From Oxalobacteraceae bacterium CAVE-383 (lineage in GTDB: Bacteria > Pseudomonadota > Gammaproteobacteria > Burkholderiales > Burkholderiaceae_D), in assembly GCA_004134995.1 (NCBI GenBank), contig REGP01000006.1:186001-250000 (forward strand): a stretch of DNA of 64,000 bases. The letters are read 5' to 3'. Position numbers and translations under genes: made by a program. The notes beneath the pieces were generated by a model. The model ran no database searches. It was given only the letters and a program-made list of their open reading frames with translations, and was not told the DNA's origin. Below, piece by piece: positions 44,982 through 54,292 of this stretch (positions are counted from its first letter, which is position 1; each line of letters begins with the position of its first letter).

Positions 44982-46034
44982 ATGAACAACGACATGAGCA
45001 ATAACGATCTGGAACCGAACGCGAACGACGGCGCGCCCGCGTCTGTCGCTCCCGTAGCGCCGGCAACGCCGGCAACCGTGCCGGCGGCCGAAGATAAAAA
45101 GGGCGGCTGGGAACGCGACGTGCTGGAAAAACTGGCGATGTTTACCGTGCGCGAACAGCGCGCCCGGCGCCGCTGGGGAATTTTTTTCAAGATCGCGGCG
45201 TTGCTGGTGGCGCTCTACGCGATCTGGGCCGCCTTCAATTACAGCGTGGCCAGCAGCGAAACTGTCGGCGCGCATACCGCGCTGATCGATATCAACGGCA
45301 ACATCGAAGCGGATGGCCGCGGCTCGGCCCAGGTGGTCATTCCGGCGTTGGACAAAGCCTTCGCCGCCGCCGATTCCGTGGGTGTCGTGCTGCGCATCAA
45401 CAGCCCCGGCGGCAGCCCGGTGCAGGCCGGCATGATCTATGACGAGATCGTGCGCCTGCGCAAGATTTATCCGGCCAAGCCGCTGTATGTGGTGGTGGAG
45501 GAAATGTGCGCCTCGGGCGGTTATTACATTGCGTCGGCGGCCGACAAGATTTATGTCAACAAGGCCAGCATCGTCGGATCGATCGGCGTGCTGATGGACG
45601 GTTTCGGCTTCACCGGCCTGATGGACAAGCTGGGCGTCGAGCGGCGCCTGCTGACGGCCGGCGAGAACAAGGGTTTCCTCGATCCGTTCAGTCCGCAAAA
45701 CCAGAGCCAGAAGGATTACGCCAAGCAGATGCTGGCCGAAATTCACCAGCAGTTCATCGATGCCGTGCGGGCCGGCCGCGGCGCGCGCCTGAAAGAGTCG
45801 CCTGAATTGTTCTCCGGCCTGTTCTGGACCGGCTCCCGCGCCATCCAGCTCGGCCTGGCCGACGCCTACGGCACGGTAGATTCGGTCGCGCGCGACGTGC
45901 TGAAACAGGAAGATATCGTCGATTACACCCAGACCGAAGGCCTGCCTGAACGCGTGCTGAAGAAATTCGGCGTGGCGGTAGGCGCCGGCGTCGGCAAGGC
46001 AGTCGTCAGCGCGGGCAATATACAGGTTCGCTAG
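44982..46034 (+). CDS. sppA: Signal peptide peptidase SppA, S49 family (short form)
   Basis: Membrane serine protease of 350 residues degrading cleaved signal peptides. An Ala/Pro-rich cytosolic N-terminus precedes one TM helix (FFKIAALLVALYAIWAAFNY). The S49 domain shows VVLRINSPGGSPVQAGMIYD, the nucleophile region EEMCASGGYYIASAADKI and VNKASIVGSIGVLMDGFGF. It is the short, single-domain form. ATG 44982 was chosen; ATG 44994 is possible, as neither has a strong Shine-Dalgarno. Confidence 0.9.
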   Translation: MNNDMSNNDLEPNANDGAPASVAPVAPATPATVPAAEDKKGGWERDVLEKLAMFTVREQRARRRWGIFFKIAALLVALYAIWAAFNYSVASSETVGAHTALIDINGNIEADGRGSAQVVIPALDKAFAAADSVGVVLRINSPGGSPVQAGMIYDEIVRLRKIYPAKPLYVVVEEMCASGGYYIASAADKIYVNKASIVGSIGVLMDGFGFTGLMDKLGVERRLLTAGENKGFLDPFSPQNQSQKDYAKQMLAEIHQQFIDAVRAGRGARLKESPELFSGLFWTGSRAIQLGLADAYGTVDSVARDVLKQEDIVDYTQTEGLPERVLKKFGVAVGAGVGKAVVSAGNIQVR

Positions 46035-46070
46035 AAGCTGCGCCGCAGGTCTGGCTGCGCATGAACGATG

Positions 46071-46826
46071 CTATGCGGCCAGTAACAGGAATACGGTCGG
46101 TTTTTTGTGGAAATCCGGCGCCTTGCCGGCCTGCAGGGCGCTTTTCCATTTGGCCGCGCTTTGCGTGACGACGGTTTCGGTCGGCAGGCTCAGATCGGTG
46201 GCCACGCAGACCAGTGTGGCCGGATTGCACACGGAGGCCAGCGCCTCCAGCATGGCGCCGTTGCGATACGGCGTTTCGATGAACAACTGGGTTTGCTGTT
46301 CCTGGCGCGAACGTTCTTCGAGCGCCTTGATGCGTTTGCCGCGCAAGGCGGCATCGGTCGGCAGGTAGCCGTTGAAGGCAAAGCTTTGACCGTTCAGTCC
46401 GCTGCCCATGACGGCCAGCAGCAGCGACGACGGGCCGACCAGCGGCCGCACCGGCACGCCTTGCTGGTGCGCCAGCCGGACCAGATTGGCGCCGGGATCG
46501 GCCACCGCCGGCACGCCGGCTTCCGAAATCAGGCCGGCGTCGCGTCCGGCCAGCAGCGGCGCCAGCAGGGCCGGCAGCGCAGAGGCGGCGGTATTGACAT
46601 TGAGTTCCGCGATCTGGATGTCCTGGATCGGCGCGGCCAGCGGATGCACCGTTTTGAGCAGCGACAGGAAGCCGCGCGTGGTCTTGGCGTTTTCGGCGAT
46701 GAAGTAGTCCAGGCCGGCGCTGATGATCTGCACCTGCTGCGGAATCACGGCGTTGAGTTGCACGGCCGGCGCGGCGTCGCTGCCGCCGAGGGTATTGGGA
46801 ATGAGGTAGAGCGTGCCTGAAGTCAT
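46071..46826 (-). CDS. SAM-dependent tetrapyrrole-methylase-family protein (RsmI paralogue)
   Basis: A 251-residue member of the tetrapyrrole (corrin/porphyrin) methylase fold: LYLIPNTLGG at the N-terminus, LISEAGVPAVADPGANLVRL, VRPLVGPSSLLLAVMGSGL and FIETPYRNGAMLEAL. The layout follows the 16S rRNA 2'-O-methyltransferase RsmI, but the first motif differs (IPNTLGG instead of ATPIGNLGD). It is probably the diverged RsmI-like paralogue; the substrate is unknown. It is convergent with sppA. Confidence 0.8.
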   Translation of the reverse strand: MTSGTLYLIPNTLGGSDAAPAVQLNAVIPQQVQIISAGLDYFIAENAKTTRGFLSLLKTVHPLAAPIQDIQIAELNVNTAASALPALLAPLLAGRDAGLISEAGVPAVADPGANLVRLAHQQGVPVRPLVGPSSLLLAVMGSGLNGQSFAFNGYLPTDAALRGKRIKALEERSRQEQQTQLFIETPYRNGAMLEALASVCNPATLVCVATDLSLPTETVVTQSAAKWKSALQAGKAPDFHKKPTVFLLLAA

Positions 46827-46994
46827 GGTCGCCGATTCGATGATGGATGGAATATGGTCGCACGCCGCGCGAATGCCGTTTCGTCATCAATTGGTCATAT
46901 TGCGCGGCTATCGTATAAGACCATTTGACGGCGGCCGGCTTGCCGCAACGTCGAAGGCGCTATTGTATGAATAAACCCCATTGAGAGGGAATCG

Positions 46995-48464
46995 ATGTTT
47001 GCAGCAGTTGATTTGGGTTCCAACAGTTTTCGCATGCATATCGGTCGCCATGAAGGCGACACGATACGGGTCGTCAAGAGCGCGCGCGATCCGATCCGCC
47101 TGGCCGCGGCGCTTAACGCCGAGGGCTATCTGAACCAGCAGGCGATTACCGCCGCGGTCGAATCGATGGCGCGCTTCGGCGCGATCCTGCGCGAATATCC
47201 GCTCGATGCGGTGCGCGTGGTCGCCACCAACACCTTGCGCGTAGCCAAGAATGCGCAGGATTTCATACCGTACGCCGAACGCGCGATCGGCTATCCGATC
47301 GAAATCATCACCGGCGAGGAAGAGGGCCGCCTGATTTACATGGGCGTGGCCAGCTCGCTCGGGTTGCCGGACGAGCAGCGCCTGGTGATCGATATCGGCG
47401 GCGGTTCCAGCGAATTGATCCTGGGCAAGGGCTCGGCGGTGCAGCGGGTCGAATCGTTCAGCATCGGCAACGTCAACCAGAGCCTGGCTTTTTTCAAGAA
47501 CGGCGTGATTACGGAATCCGCATTCGAACAGGCGATTCTGTCGGCGCGTTCGCACGTGGAGGATTCGATTGCGCCGTTCGGCAAGCAATACTGGAGCAAG
47601 GCGTATGGATCGTCCGGCACGATGCGCGCGATTGCCGCCACCATCGCCAAGAACAATATCGGCGACGGCCGCGTCACGCTGAAAAACGTCGAGACCCTGA
47701 AGCAGTATCTGATCACGCGCGGCAATTCGAACCGGATCGATCTGGTCGGCCTGAAGAACGAGCGCACGCCGGTCATCATGGGCGGCCTCAGCGTGCTGAT
47801 CGGACTGATGCGTGAATTGAAGGTGGACGTGATCGCGCCGGTCGAGGCCGGCCTGCGCATGGGCGTGATGTGGGATCTGCAATTGCGCGCCACCAAGCGC
47901 GACCGGCGCGAAGAGTCGGTGGAGGATTTCGCGCAGCGCCTGCAGGTCGACACCTCGCGCGCGCGCCAGGTGGCGGCTGCCGCAGTCACCTTCTACGATC
48001 TGCTGAAACCGGTCGCGGGCGCCTATGGCAAGCATCTGCTGTGGAGCGGCATCCTGCACGAAATCGGACTGGCGGTGTCGCATACCGGGTATCACAAGCA
48101 TTCCGCCTATCTGGTGGCGAATGCCGATCTGCCGGGATTCACCACACGCGAACAGAAAGTCATGAGCATGCTGGTGCTGGGCCAGAAGGGCAATCTGCGC
48201 AAGGTCGGCACCCTGCTGTACGAACCGGATTTCGCCAAGGCGCTGTTGGCGCTGCGGCTGGCGGTCATGTTCATGCACTCGCATATCGCGCTGGAACTGG
48301 GCGAACTGAGCCTGCAGCAATTCCGCCTGAAGATGAAAAGCAAGATCGAATTCGACATCAAGTCGGCCTGGGTTGCGGAGCATCCCACGGTGTCCTACTG
48401 GATGGAAAAAGAGCAGGAGTGGTGGCGCGATGTCGGTGTCGACTTCGTGATCAGGACTTCCTAG
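46995..48464 (+). CDS. ppx: Exopolyphosphatase (Ppx/GppA family)
   Basis: Degrades inorganic polyphosphate, possibly pppGpp; 489 residues. Actin-like ATPase motifs are AAVDLGSNSFRMHIGRHEGD, IITGEEEGRLIYMGV and LVIDIGGGSSELILGKG; the C-terminal HD-like domain has HEIGLAVSHTGYHKHSAYLV. A strong GAGAGGGA site precedes the ATG. It diverges from the RsmI-like gene and is convergent with prfC, 12 bases apart. Confidence 0.92.
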   Translation: MFAAVDLGSNSFRMHIGRHEGDTIRVVKSARDPIRLAAALNAEGYLNQQAITAAVESMARFGAILREYPLDAVRVVATNTLRVAKNAQDFIPYAERAIGYPIEIITGEEEGRLIYMGVASSLGLPDEQRLVIDIGGGSSELILGKGSAVQRVESFSIGNVNQSLAFFKNGVITESAFEQAILSARSHVEDSIAPFGKQYWSKAYGSSGTMRAIAATIAKNNIGDGRVTLKNVETLKQYLITRGNSNRIDLVGLKNERTPVIMGGLSVLIGLMRELKVDVIAPVEAGLRMGVMWDLQLRATKRDRREESVEDFAQRLQVDTSRARQVAAAAVTFYDLLKPVAGAYGKHLLWSGILHEIGLAVSHTGYHKHSAYLVANADLPGFTTREQKVMSMLVLGQKGNLRKVGTLLYEPDFAKALLALRLAVMFMHSHIALELGELSLQQFRLKMKSKIEFDIKSAWVAEHPTVSYWMEKEQEWWRDVGVDFVIRTS

Positions 48465-48476
48465 TTCATCAATCAG

Positions 48477-50177
48477 CTAGTCCAGTTTTGCGGCGTGTTC
48501 CCGTGTTGCATGGAAGGTCACGCCGGGCCAGCGTTCCTGGGTCAGGCGCAGGTTGACGCCGGAGCTGGCCAGATAGGCCAGGTTGCCGGCCGCGTCGTGG
48601 GCCAAGTTGTGACCGGCTGACGACTTTTCGAATTCCGCCATCATTTTCTTGTCGTCGCAGGAGACCCACCGCGCGCTGCTGATGCTGGTGCCTTCGAACA
48701 CCGCATCGACGCCGTATTCGTTGAGCAGCCGGCTGGCCACCACTTCGAACTGCAGCACGCCGACCGCGCCCAGGATCAGATCGCTGTTGTTGACCGGCTT
48801 GAATACCTGCACCGCGCCTTCTTCGCCCAACTGCTGCAAGCCCTTGTGCAATTGCTTGATCTTGAGCGGATTGCGGATGCGCGCGACGCGGAAGAAATCC
48901 GGCGCGAAATAGGGAATGCCGGTGAACTGCAGCAATTCGCCTTCCGAGAAACTGTCGCCGATCTGCATATTGCCGTGATTCGGCAGTCCGATGATGTCGC
49001 CGGCATAGGCTTCCTCGACCTGTTCCCGGCTCGATGCCATGAAGGTCACCACGGTCGATACCTTGATATCGCGGTTCAGGCGCAGGTGCTTGATTTTCAT
49101 GCCGCGCTCGAAGTGCCCGGAGCAGACGCGCAGGAAGGCGATGCGGTCGCGGTGGGCGGGATCCATATTGGCCTGGATCTTGAAGACAAAACCGCTGAAC
49201 GGCGCTTCCACGGGCGCGACTTCGCGCACGGTGGCGTCGCGGCCGCGCGGCGCCGGCGCCCAATCCAGCAGCGCGTTCAGGATTTCGCGCACGCCGAAAT
49301 TATTGATCGCCGAACCGAAGAATACCGGCGTTTGCGTGCCGGCCAGGAACGCTTCCAGGTCGAACGGATGCGAGGCGCCGTGCACCAGTTCGACTTCCAT
49401 TTTCAATTGCTCGATCTCGCGCGGGAACATTTCGGCCAGCTTCGGATTGTCGATGCCCTTGATGATTTCCACGTTGTCCTGATTGGCCTTGGCGTCGCCG
49501 GCCGAGAACAGCATGATTTCGTCGCGCAGCAGATGGTAGACGCCGCGGAAGCTTTTGCCCATGCCGATCGGCCAAGTCACCGGCGCGCAGGCGATCTTCA
49601 GGACCGATTCCAGTTCGTCCAGCAATTCCAGCGGATCGCGGGTTTCGCGGTCCATCTTGTTCATGAACGTGATGATCGGCGTGTTGCGCATGCGGCAGAC
49701 GTTGAGCAGCTTGATGGTCTGTTCCTCGACGCCCTTGGCGGCGTCGATCACCATCAGCGCCGAGTCGACCGCCGTCAGCACGCGATAGGTGTCTTCCGAG
49801 AAGTCCTGGTGACCGGGCGTGTCGAGCAGATTGACGACGTGGTCGCGGTATTCGAATTGCATTACCGAGCTGGCCACCGAAATGCCGCGCTGCTTTTCGA
49901 TTTCCATCCAGTCCGAGGTAGCATGGCGTCCGCTCTTGCGGGCCTTGACGGTGCCGGCCATTTGAATCGCGCCCGAGAACAGCAGCAGTTTTTCCGTCAG
50001 CGTGGTCTTGCCGGCATCCGGGTGGGAGATGATGCCGAAAGTGCGGCGCCGCCTGACTTCGCGCGCGATCAGTTCCGGCGCGACCTTGGCGGCGCTGTTG
50101 ACGGCATCACCGGCCGCGTCATTCGCATCTGCCCCGGGCTGGTCGGAGACGTTGAGATCGGGAGTGGATTCTTGCAT
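48477..50177 (-). CDS. prfC: Peptide chain release factor 3
   Basis: GTPase that recycles RF1/RF2 from the ribosome; 566 residues. G1 is [16 protein letters not shown], followed by [32 protein letters not shown] and [10 protein letters not shown]3-specific regions are [20 protein letters not shown] and the terminal [21 protein letters not shown]. An unusual Asp/Ala-rich N-terminal extension of about 40 residues precedes the GTPase domain. Confidence 0.95.
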   Translation of the reverse strand: MQESTPDLNVSDQPGADANDAAGDAVNSAAKVAPELIAREVRRRRTFGIISHPDAGKTTLTEKLLLFSGAIQMAGTVKARKSGRHATSDWMEIEKQRGISVASSVMQFEYRDHVVNLLDTPGHQDFSEDTYRVLTAVDSALMVIDAAKGVEEQTIKLLNVCRMRNTPIITFMNKMDRETRDPLELLDELESVLKIACAPVTWPIGMGKSFRGVYHLLRDEIMLFSAGDAKANQDNVEIIKGIDNPKLAEMFPREIEQLKMEVELVHGASHPFDLEAFLAGTQTPVFFGSAINNFGVREILNALLDWAPAPRGRDATVREVAPVEAPFSGFVFKIQANMDPAHRDRIAFLRVCSGHFERGMKIKHLRLNRDIKVSTVVTFMASSREQVEEAYAGDIIGLPNHGNMQIGDSFSEGELLQFTGIPYFAPDFFRVARIRNPLKIKQLHKGLQQLGEEGAVQVFKPVNNSDLILGAVGVLQFEVVASRLLNEYGVDAVFEGTSISSARWVSCDDKKMMAEFEKSSAGHNLAHDAAGNLAYLASSGVNLRLTQERWPGVTFHATREHAAKLD

Positions 50178-50273
50178 TGGCGGCGGACGGCTTATCGATT
50201 CGGGAGGCAGGATTATAGCGTATGTCGCGGCGCTTCCCGGCAGTCTCCACGGTCCCGGAGGTGTTCCGGGACT

Positions 50274-51269
50274 CTACATCCCGCTGCCGCTTCTGCGGGG
50301 CTGGGTCGATATCCGGTATCCGCCGGGGGCCTGCGGCGCGCTGCCGGCGTCGCGGGTGCTGATCGTGCCGGCCGTGTCGGGCGGCGCCTCGGTGCCGATT
50401 GAATAACCGTTGCCTGCGCTGTTGCCTTTCCCGGCGGCAGCGGCGGCGGTCCCGTGCTTGCGATATTGCGGATCATGCCGCCATTCGGCCAGGCCGGCGG
50501 TGGCGCCGTTGCCGTCGATTGCCGTCTGGCGCGCCATCAGGCGGCTGCTGCGCCAGTCGATGCGCGCGTCGTAGAAGGCGCGGTCGCGCACGGGGATACC
50601 GATGCTGAAAACCACGCCGGCGGGTTTGTTCTGCGGGGCGGCATAAGGCTGGGCCGCCCAGTATTCCGGCGACAGCATGCTGTTGCCGGCGGCGCCGTAG
50701 ACTTTTGCGGGATCGTAATAGGGGACATACAGCGTGCGCCTGTCGACCGGTTCGATGGTGATAACGCGATCCTGGCGCTGCGCCTGCTGATGGCGGCCGC
50801 TGTCGGCGCCCGGCGGCAGGGCGCCGTTATCGTAAGCGCGCTGGCGCAGCGCCTGCATGGTTTGCAGCAAAGCATCGGGCTGTTCGACGACGGCCGCGGC
50901 CAGTTGTTTGCTCCAGGCTTTTTCCTTGTCGAGAAAGTTTAGAACGGGCGCGAAAGGCAGCAAGGCCTTGACGCTTGCTTTCCAGCGCTGCGCGGCGATT
51001 TCCTTGGCGGAGGACGAGGGATGACGCGCAGCCCAGCGGGCCGCTTCGGCCACATCGAGCGGATAAGTCGCAGCCATCAGCAATTGCGCGAGCAGCGCGT
51101 CGGGATACAGCGCAACCGGCGCCGCGAGCCGGTCCAGCGCCGGTTCCTGCAAGGATGGCATGGGCGCGGCTTGTGTACCTTTGATTTGCGCATTCGCGGG
51201 CATTGGAATGCATGAGAGCAGGCCGCTGAAGAGCATTGCGCATACAATTTTTACATAGCTATGTTTCAT
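50274..51269 (-). CDS. DUF3300 domain secreted protein
   Basis: Exported protein of 331 residues with a signal peptide (IVCAMLFSGLLSCIPMPANAQ). The DUF3300 core is recognisable from LAAPVALYPDALLAQLLMAATYPLDVAEAARW, split by WKASVKALLPFAPVLNFL and YVPYYDPAKVYG. The C-terminal third is low-complexity Gly/Ala/Ser/Arg. The family has no known activity. The start is the ATG at 51269, directly after a TTG. It lies between prfC and tRNA-Pro. Confidence 0.88.
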   Translation of the reverse strand: MKHSYVKIVCAMLFSGLLSCIPMPANAQIKGTQAAPMPSLQEPALDRLAAPVALYPDALLAQLLMAATYPLDVAEAARWAARHPSSSAKEIAAQRWKASVKALLPFAPVLNFLDKEKAWSKQLAAAVVEQPDALLQTMQALRQRAYDNGALPPGADSGRHQQAQRQDRVITIEPVDRRTLYVPYYDPAKVYGAAGNSMLSPEYWAAQPYAAPQNKPAGVVFSIGIPVRDRAFYDARIDWRSSRLMARQTAIDGNGATAGLAEWRHDPQYRKHGTAAAAAGKGNSAGNGYSIGTEAPPDTAGTISTRDAGSAPQAPGGYRISTQPRRSGSGM

Positions 51270-51370
51270 CAACGGCCTGCTTTCTGGAAATTGTTCCGGC
51301 GCTTAATATTATTGATTATTTACAAGGAAGTGTTGACCGAAATCGCCCGGGAGGGTATTATTTCGTTCTT

Positions 51371-51447
<77 letters not shown>

Positions 51448-51493
51448 GATATCAGTAATAAAAAGTGGTAAAAAAAGTATTGTAGTAATAATT

Positions 51494-51530
51494 AAAGGTC
51501 TTGAAGATTTATCTTCAAGACCTTTTTGTT
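51494..51530 (+). terminator. Terminator after tRNA-Pro
   Basis: Near-perfect stem AAAGGTCTTGAAGA/TCTTCAAGACCTTT with a short loop, followed by TTTTTGTTTTG. It is positioned 47 bases after tRNA-Pro and upstream of tRNA-Arg. Confidence 0.85.
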
Positions 51531-51629
51531 TTGTTGTGCTGTATTCTGCATTTGCACGGCAGGGAAAGACGGACGCCGGACCGTTTCCCGGATGCGCTGC
51601 TGTGATAAAATCCGCGCTCTCTTACCTTA

Positions 51630-51703
51630 CTGCCCTTAGCTCAACTGGATAGAGCAATGCCCTTCTAAGGCATAGGTTACTGGTTCGATTCCAGTAGGGC
51701 AGA
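51630..51703 (+). tRNA. tRNA-Arg (TCT)
   Basis: Cloverleaf of 74 bases without encoded CCA. Acceptor CTGCCCT/AGGGCAG, D arm GCTC/GAGC, anticodon stem ATGCC/GGCAT with loop CTTCTAA giving TCT, T arm ACTGG/CCAGT. An AT-rich -10-like TAAAAT lies at 51606-51611, followed by a GC-rich discriminator. Confidence 0.94.
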
Positions 51704-51767
51704 CTTATTCCAACGCGATCAATCCTGGGGGGGCGATCGAATCGGCACCCCGCATGCCGGCGTTGTC

Positions 51768-53255
51768 TTAAAGAGGAAAATTGGCAATCTTTCTTGCATC
51801 GCCCGTGAGTTGCAGGATATGCATGCCGGTGGCCGCCCGGTCGACGATATAAATATAGCCGCGGTCATCGACTTCCACATTGTTGGTTTGGATGACGGCC
51901 TTGCAACCGTCCGTGCTACCCTCCTTGGTCCCGGCGGGGCAAGCCAGGTAGGTCTTGTCGGTGGCGGCAGGGATGTAAAATCCAATTTCCTTGGGCGCGT
52001 ACGGATTACGGATATCCACGGCCCGCACACCTGCGTTGAAGTGAGCAAGAAATACAATGCGCCGATAATAGATGGGCGAGAAGCTTTCATTGGACGAATG
52101 CGTGCCGAAGCGGCCTCCGCGGCTGCAAAAATTGCCGCTCGATTCCGGGACCGTGAAATTTGAGATTACTTGTGGTTTGTTCTCTATCGTTACATCGGCC
52201 AGCCATGCCATCTCGCGCGGCTCAGTGCATCCGCTGACCAGCGATTCGGGCACCATCAAGACAAAATTGCGCTTGCTGTCTTTATCCTTCGCGAATTCCG
52301 GCACATCCAATCCGATGATCGGAAATGTCGTATGAGAACCGTTCTTCGGTGACAATACGAGCCGGCCTACCTCCGGGAACGCAAGATTGGCATCGGTCGG
52401 TTCTTTCGGCCCGGTAAGAAGCTTGTTGCGATCCACGATTTGCAGCATGCCGTTCTGGTTGGTGCCATAACCGAAGTACACGCGATTGCCGGCGGCGCCA
52501 ATCGAAATGGCGCCGTGTATGCCTTCAGGCGCGGGACCTGTGGCGCCCGGCTGTTGTCCGGGCAGGCCGAAATTGCGAATGAATACCGGCTTTGCCGGAT
52601 CGCTTAAATCATAGACTTGGGTCATGCGCTTGACGCGCCATCCGGGAACGCCGGAAACCAGATAGGCAACACCGGTATCGCATTCCCAAAAATTCTTGTG
52701 CGTGCCTTCCACGCCTGTGATTTCGGCAATACGATTGGGCTTGGCCGGATCGCTGACGTCCCATATTTCATGCGCATGGTTGCCGAATACGCGCAGCAAG
52801 TAGAATTTGGCGGGATCGCCTTTGGGCAACTGCTTGCCCGAACAGACGCGCGCCATCTGGCCGCCGCCGCTTTCCCCCATGCCTTCCTCGCCGGGAATGT
52901 GCGCCAAATATTTCGGTTGCGCGGGATTGGTTACGTCGATGATCGAGGTGCCGTTGAACTCGTGCTGGCCATTTAACGGATTGATCGGCTTGGGATTCGA
53001 TGGCGTGCCGCCATGATGGCCGACATAGGCAATCCATCGGCCATTCTGTTCTTCAATGACAGGCTGGTACGCGCCGCGTCCTTGCAGGTCATTGGTTCCG
53101 ACCAGCGCCATATTGCTTGCTTCGGCAGTCTGTTGTGCCAAGACCTCAGCGGGGGCAATGCAAAGCATGCAGGACAACAGGATGCCGTGCCGGAAGAAAT
53201 TTTTGCGGCTTCGTCCGCCCTGGATCAGACTGCGTATCAAATTAGAAAAGTGCAT
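51768..53255 (-). CDS. Secreted LVIVD-repeat protein
   Basis: A 495-residue exported protein: Arg-rich N-terminus, hydrophobic segment (ILLSCMLCIAPAEVLAQ), then repeated units of the LVIVD type (TSIIDVTNPAQPKYLAHIP, IWDVSDPAKPNRIAEITG, VYDLSDPAKPVFIRNFG, AVDIRNPYAPKEIGFYIP, YIVDRAATGMHILQL), predicted to form a beta-propeller. Several cysteines probably form disulfides. Function unknown. It has its own promoter with a LacI-type palindrome over the start of transcription. Confidence 0.85.
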   Translation of the reverse strand: MHFSNLIRSLIQGGRSRKNFFRHGILLSCMLCIAPAEVLAQQTAEASNMALVGTNDLQGRGAYQPVIEEQNGRWIAYVGHHGGTPSNPKPINPLNGQHEFNGTSIIDVTNPAQPKYLAHIPGEEGMGESGGGQMARVCSGKQLPKGDPAKFYLLRVFGNHAHEIWDVSDPAKPNRIAEITGVEGTHKNFWECDTGVAYLVSGVPGWRVKRMTQVYDLSDPAKPVFIRNFGLPGQQPGATGPAPEGIHGAISIGAAGNRVYFGYGTNQNGMLQIVDRNKLLTGPKEPTDANLAFPEVGRLVLSPKNGSHTTFPIIGLDVPEFAKDKDSKRNFVLMVPESLVSGCTEPREMAWLADVTIENKPQVISNFTVPESSGNFCSRGGRFGTHSSNESFSPIYYRRIVFLAHFNAGVRAVDIRNPYAPKEIGFYIPAATDKTYLACPAGTKEGSTDGCKAVIQTNNVEVDDRGYIYIVDRAATGMHILQLTGDARKIANFPL

Positions 53256-53359
53256 GTGTCAGGCTCCCAAAATGGGGTTATTCGAGTTCAGGCGTCGGTT
53301 GCCGGTACGCTTTGGCGCGTGGCAATGCCGCCTGATATTTTTGCTTATACGCCTGTTCC

Positions 53360-53375
53360 ATGCAAACGTTTGCAT
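53360..53375. promoter_or_regulatory. LacI-type operator 1 (16-bp perfect palindrome)
   Basis: ATGCAAACGTTTGCAT is a perfect palindrome with the central CG typical of LacI/PurR-family operators. It sits at the expected transcription start of the LVIVD gene, where binding would block transcription. No LacI-family gene is in the window. Confidence 0.6.
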
Positions 53376-53380
53376 AAAAT

Positions 53381-53409
53381 ATGATAAATATCGTTAAAAA
53401 GAAAGTCAA
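53381..53409 (-). promoter_or_regulatory. Promoter of the LVIVD-repeat gene
   Basis: On the minus strand TTGACT (53409-53404), 17 bases, then TATCAT (53386-53381): a strong sigma70-like pair. The predicted start near 53374 falls on the edge of operator 1. Confidence 0.65.
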
Positions 53410-53493
53410 TGAATTCCTATAGTAGCGATATTTTAATAATCACTATATGGCAAAAATTTTATAACTATTCAGTATGAGTAAATTGCAGTTTTA

Positions 53494-53509
53494 ATGCATT
53501 CGTTTGCAT
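53494..53509. promoter_or_regulatory. LacI-type operator 2 (imperfect copy)
   Basis: ATGCATTCGTTTGCAT differs from operator 1 at two positions in one half. Its centre is 134 bp from that of operator 1, a spacing that could allow repression by looping. The surrounding 53256-53759 interval holds no convincing gene. Confidence 0.45.
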
Positions 53510-53526
53510 GGCGCGATACGCTAAGC

Positions 53527-53568
53527 TTAAGCTGCGGCCTTGTATACATCGCTTGCGGCTGGCATGGC
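53527..53568 (-). pseudogene. Relic of the 3' end of an OxlT-type antiporter gene
   Basis: The minus strand reads MPAASDVYKAAA then a stop, matching the C-terminus of the intact antiporter downstream (SPATSDPYKAVA, stop). DNA similarity covers roughly 53500-53562 against 54270-54331, including bases past the stop. No further upstream coding match was found, so this looks like the eroded remnant of a duplicated antiporter gene or of a local rearrangement. Confidence 0.55.
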
Positions 53569-53759
53569 GCGACGCCGGGGACATTCGCGGGTGGCTTTTT
53601 CCAAGGAATTTTTCAATGGGATCGCAATAAACATGGCGTGGCTGACATCGATGCTCTGGAACCTTATAAAATTACCGTGTTAAAACGCGCCGGCTGATTT
53701 TCAGTCAACGGGGCAAAAGGCGCTGCGGCATGCCGGGTTGCCACCAAGGGAGATAAAAA

Positions 53760-54209
53760 ATGATGCTCGTTGCCAGATTCATCCATATCCTGGGTTTTAC
53801 CGTCTGGATCGGCGGCATGTTCTTCGCCTATATGGCATTGCGCCCGGTCGCCGCAACCGTGCTGCAACCGGCGCAACGTCTTCCGCTATGGGCTGGCGTG
53901 TTCGGGAAGTTCTTTTTCTGGGTATGGCTGGCTGTGGCGCTGTTGTTTGCCAGCGGTTTCCATATGATGGCGCTGCTCGGGAAGCCGCCCGCGTACGCGT
54001 TGGTGATGCTGGCGCTGGGCACCGCGATGCTGCTGATTTTCGCCCATGTATTCTTTAGTCCGTATAAACGGCTGCAGCGCGCGGTCGCCGCGCAGGATTG
54101 GCCGGCCGGCGGCGCCGCGCTGGGGCGGATTCGTTTCCTGGTGGGGGCCAACCTGATCCTGGGAATATTGACTATGTGCGTTGGCGCGCTGGGGCCTTTG
54201 TCGGGATAA
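53760..54209 (+). CDS. Small CopD-like four-helix membrane protein
   Basis: A 149-residue integral membrane protein with four hydrophobic helices. FIHILGFTVWIGGMFFAYMAL, with its His, resembles CopD/YckC-like proteins, followed by FFWVWLAVALLFASGFHMMAL and a terminal ANLILGILTMCVGALG. A clear AAGGGAG site precedes the ATG. The family is linked loosely to copper or heme handling; the function here is unassigned. Confidence 0.75.
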   Translation: MMLVARFIHILGFTVWIGGMFFAYMALRPVAATVLQPAQRLPLWAGVFGKFFFWVWLAVALLFASGFHMMALLGKPPAYALVMLALGTAMLLIFAHVFFSPYKRLQRAVAAQDWPAGGAALGRIRFLVGANLILGILTMCVGALGPLSG

Positions 54210-54233
54210 GCCTCATCAGGCACGGCCTAACCA

Positions 54234-54273
54234 AAAAAGCCGCTTCTGCAATGACGCAGAAGCGGCTTTTTGC
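54234..54273. terminator. Bidirectional terminator between CopD-like gene and oxlT
   Basis: Perfect 16-base arms AAAAAGCCGCTTCTGC/GCAGAAGCGGCTTTTT around a 6-base loop. It serves the CopD-like gene (plus) and the antiporter (minus), which converge here. Confidence 0.92.
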
Positions 54274-54292
54274 CATGCGGCGATACTGAAGC

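Noticed and set aside
53494-53697. Possible 67-codon plus-strand gene upstream of the CopD-like gene
   Set aside because: Its ATG is part of the operator-like palindrome, no Shine-Dalgarno is present, and it runs antisense through the antiporter relic.
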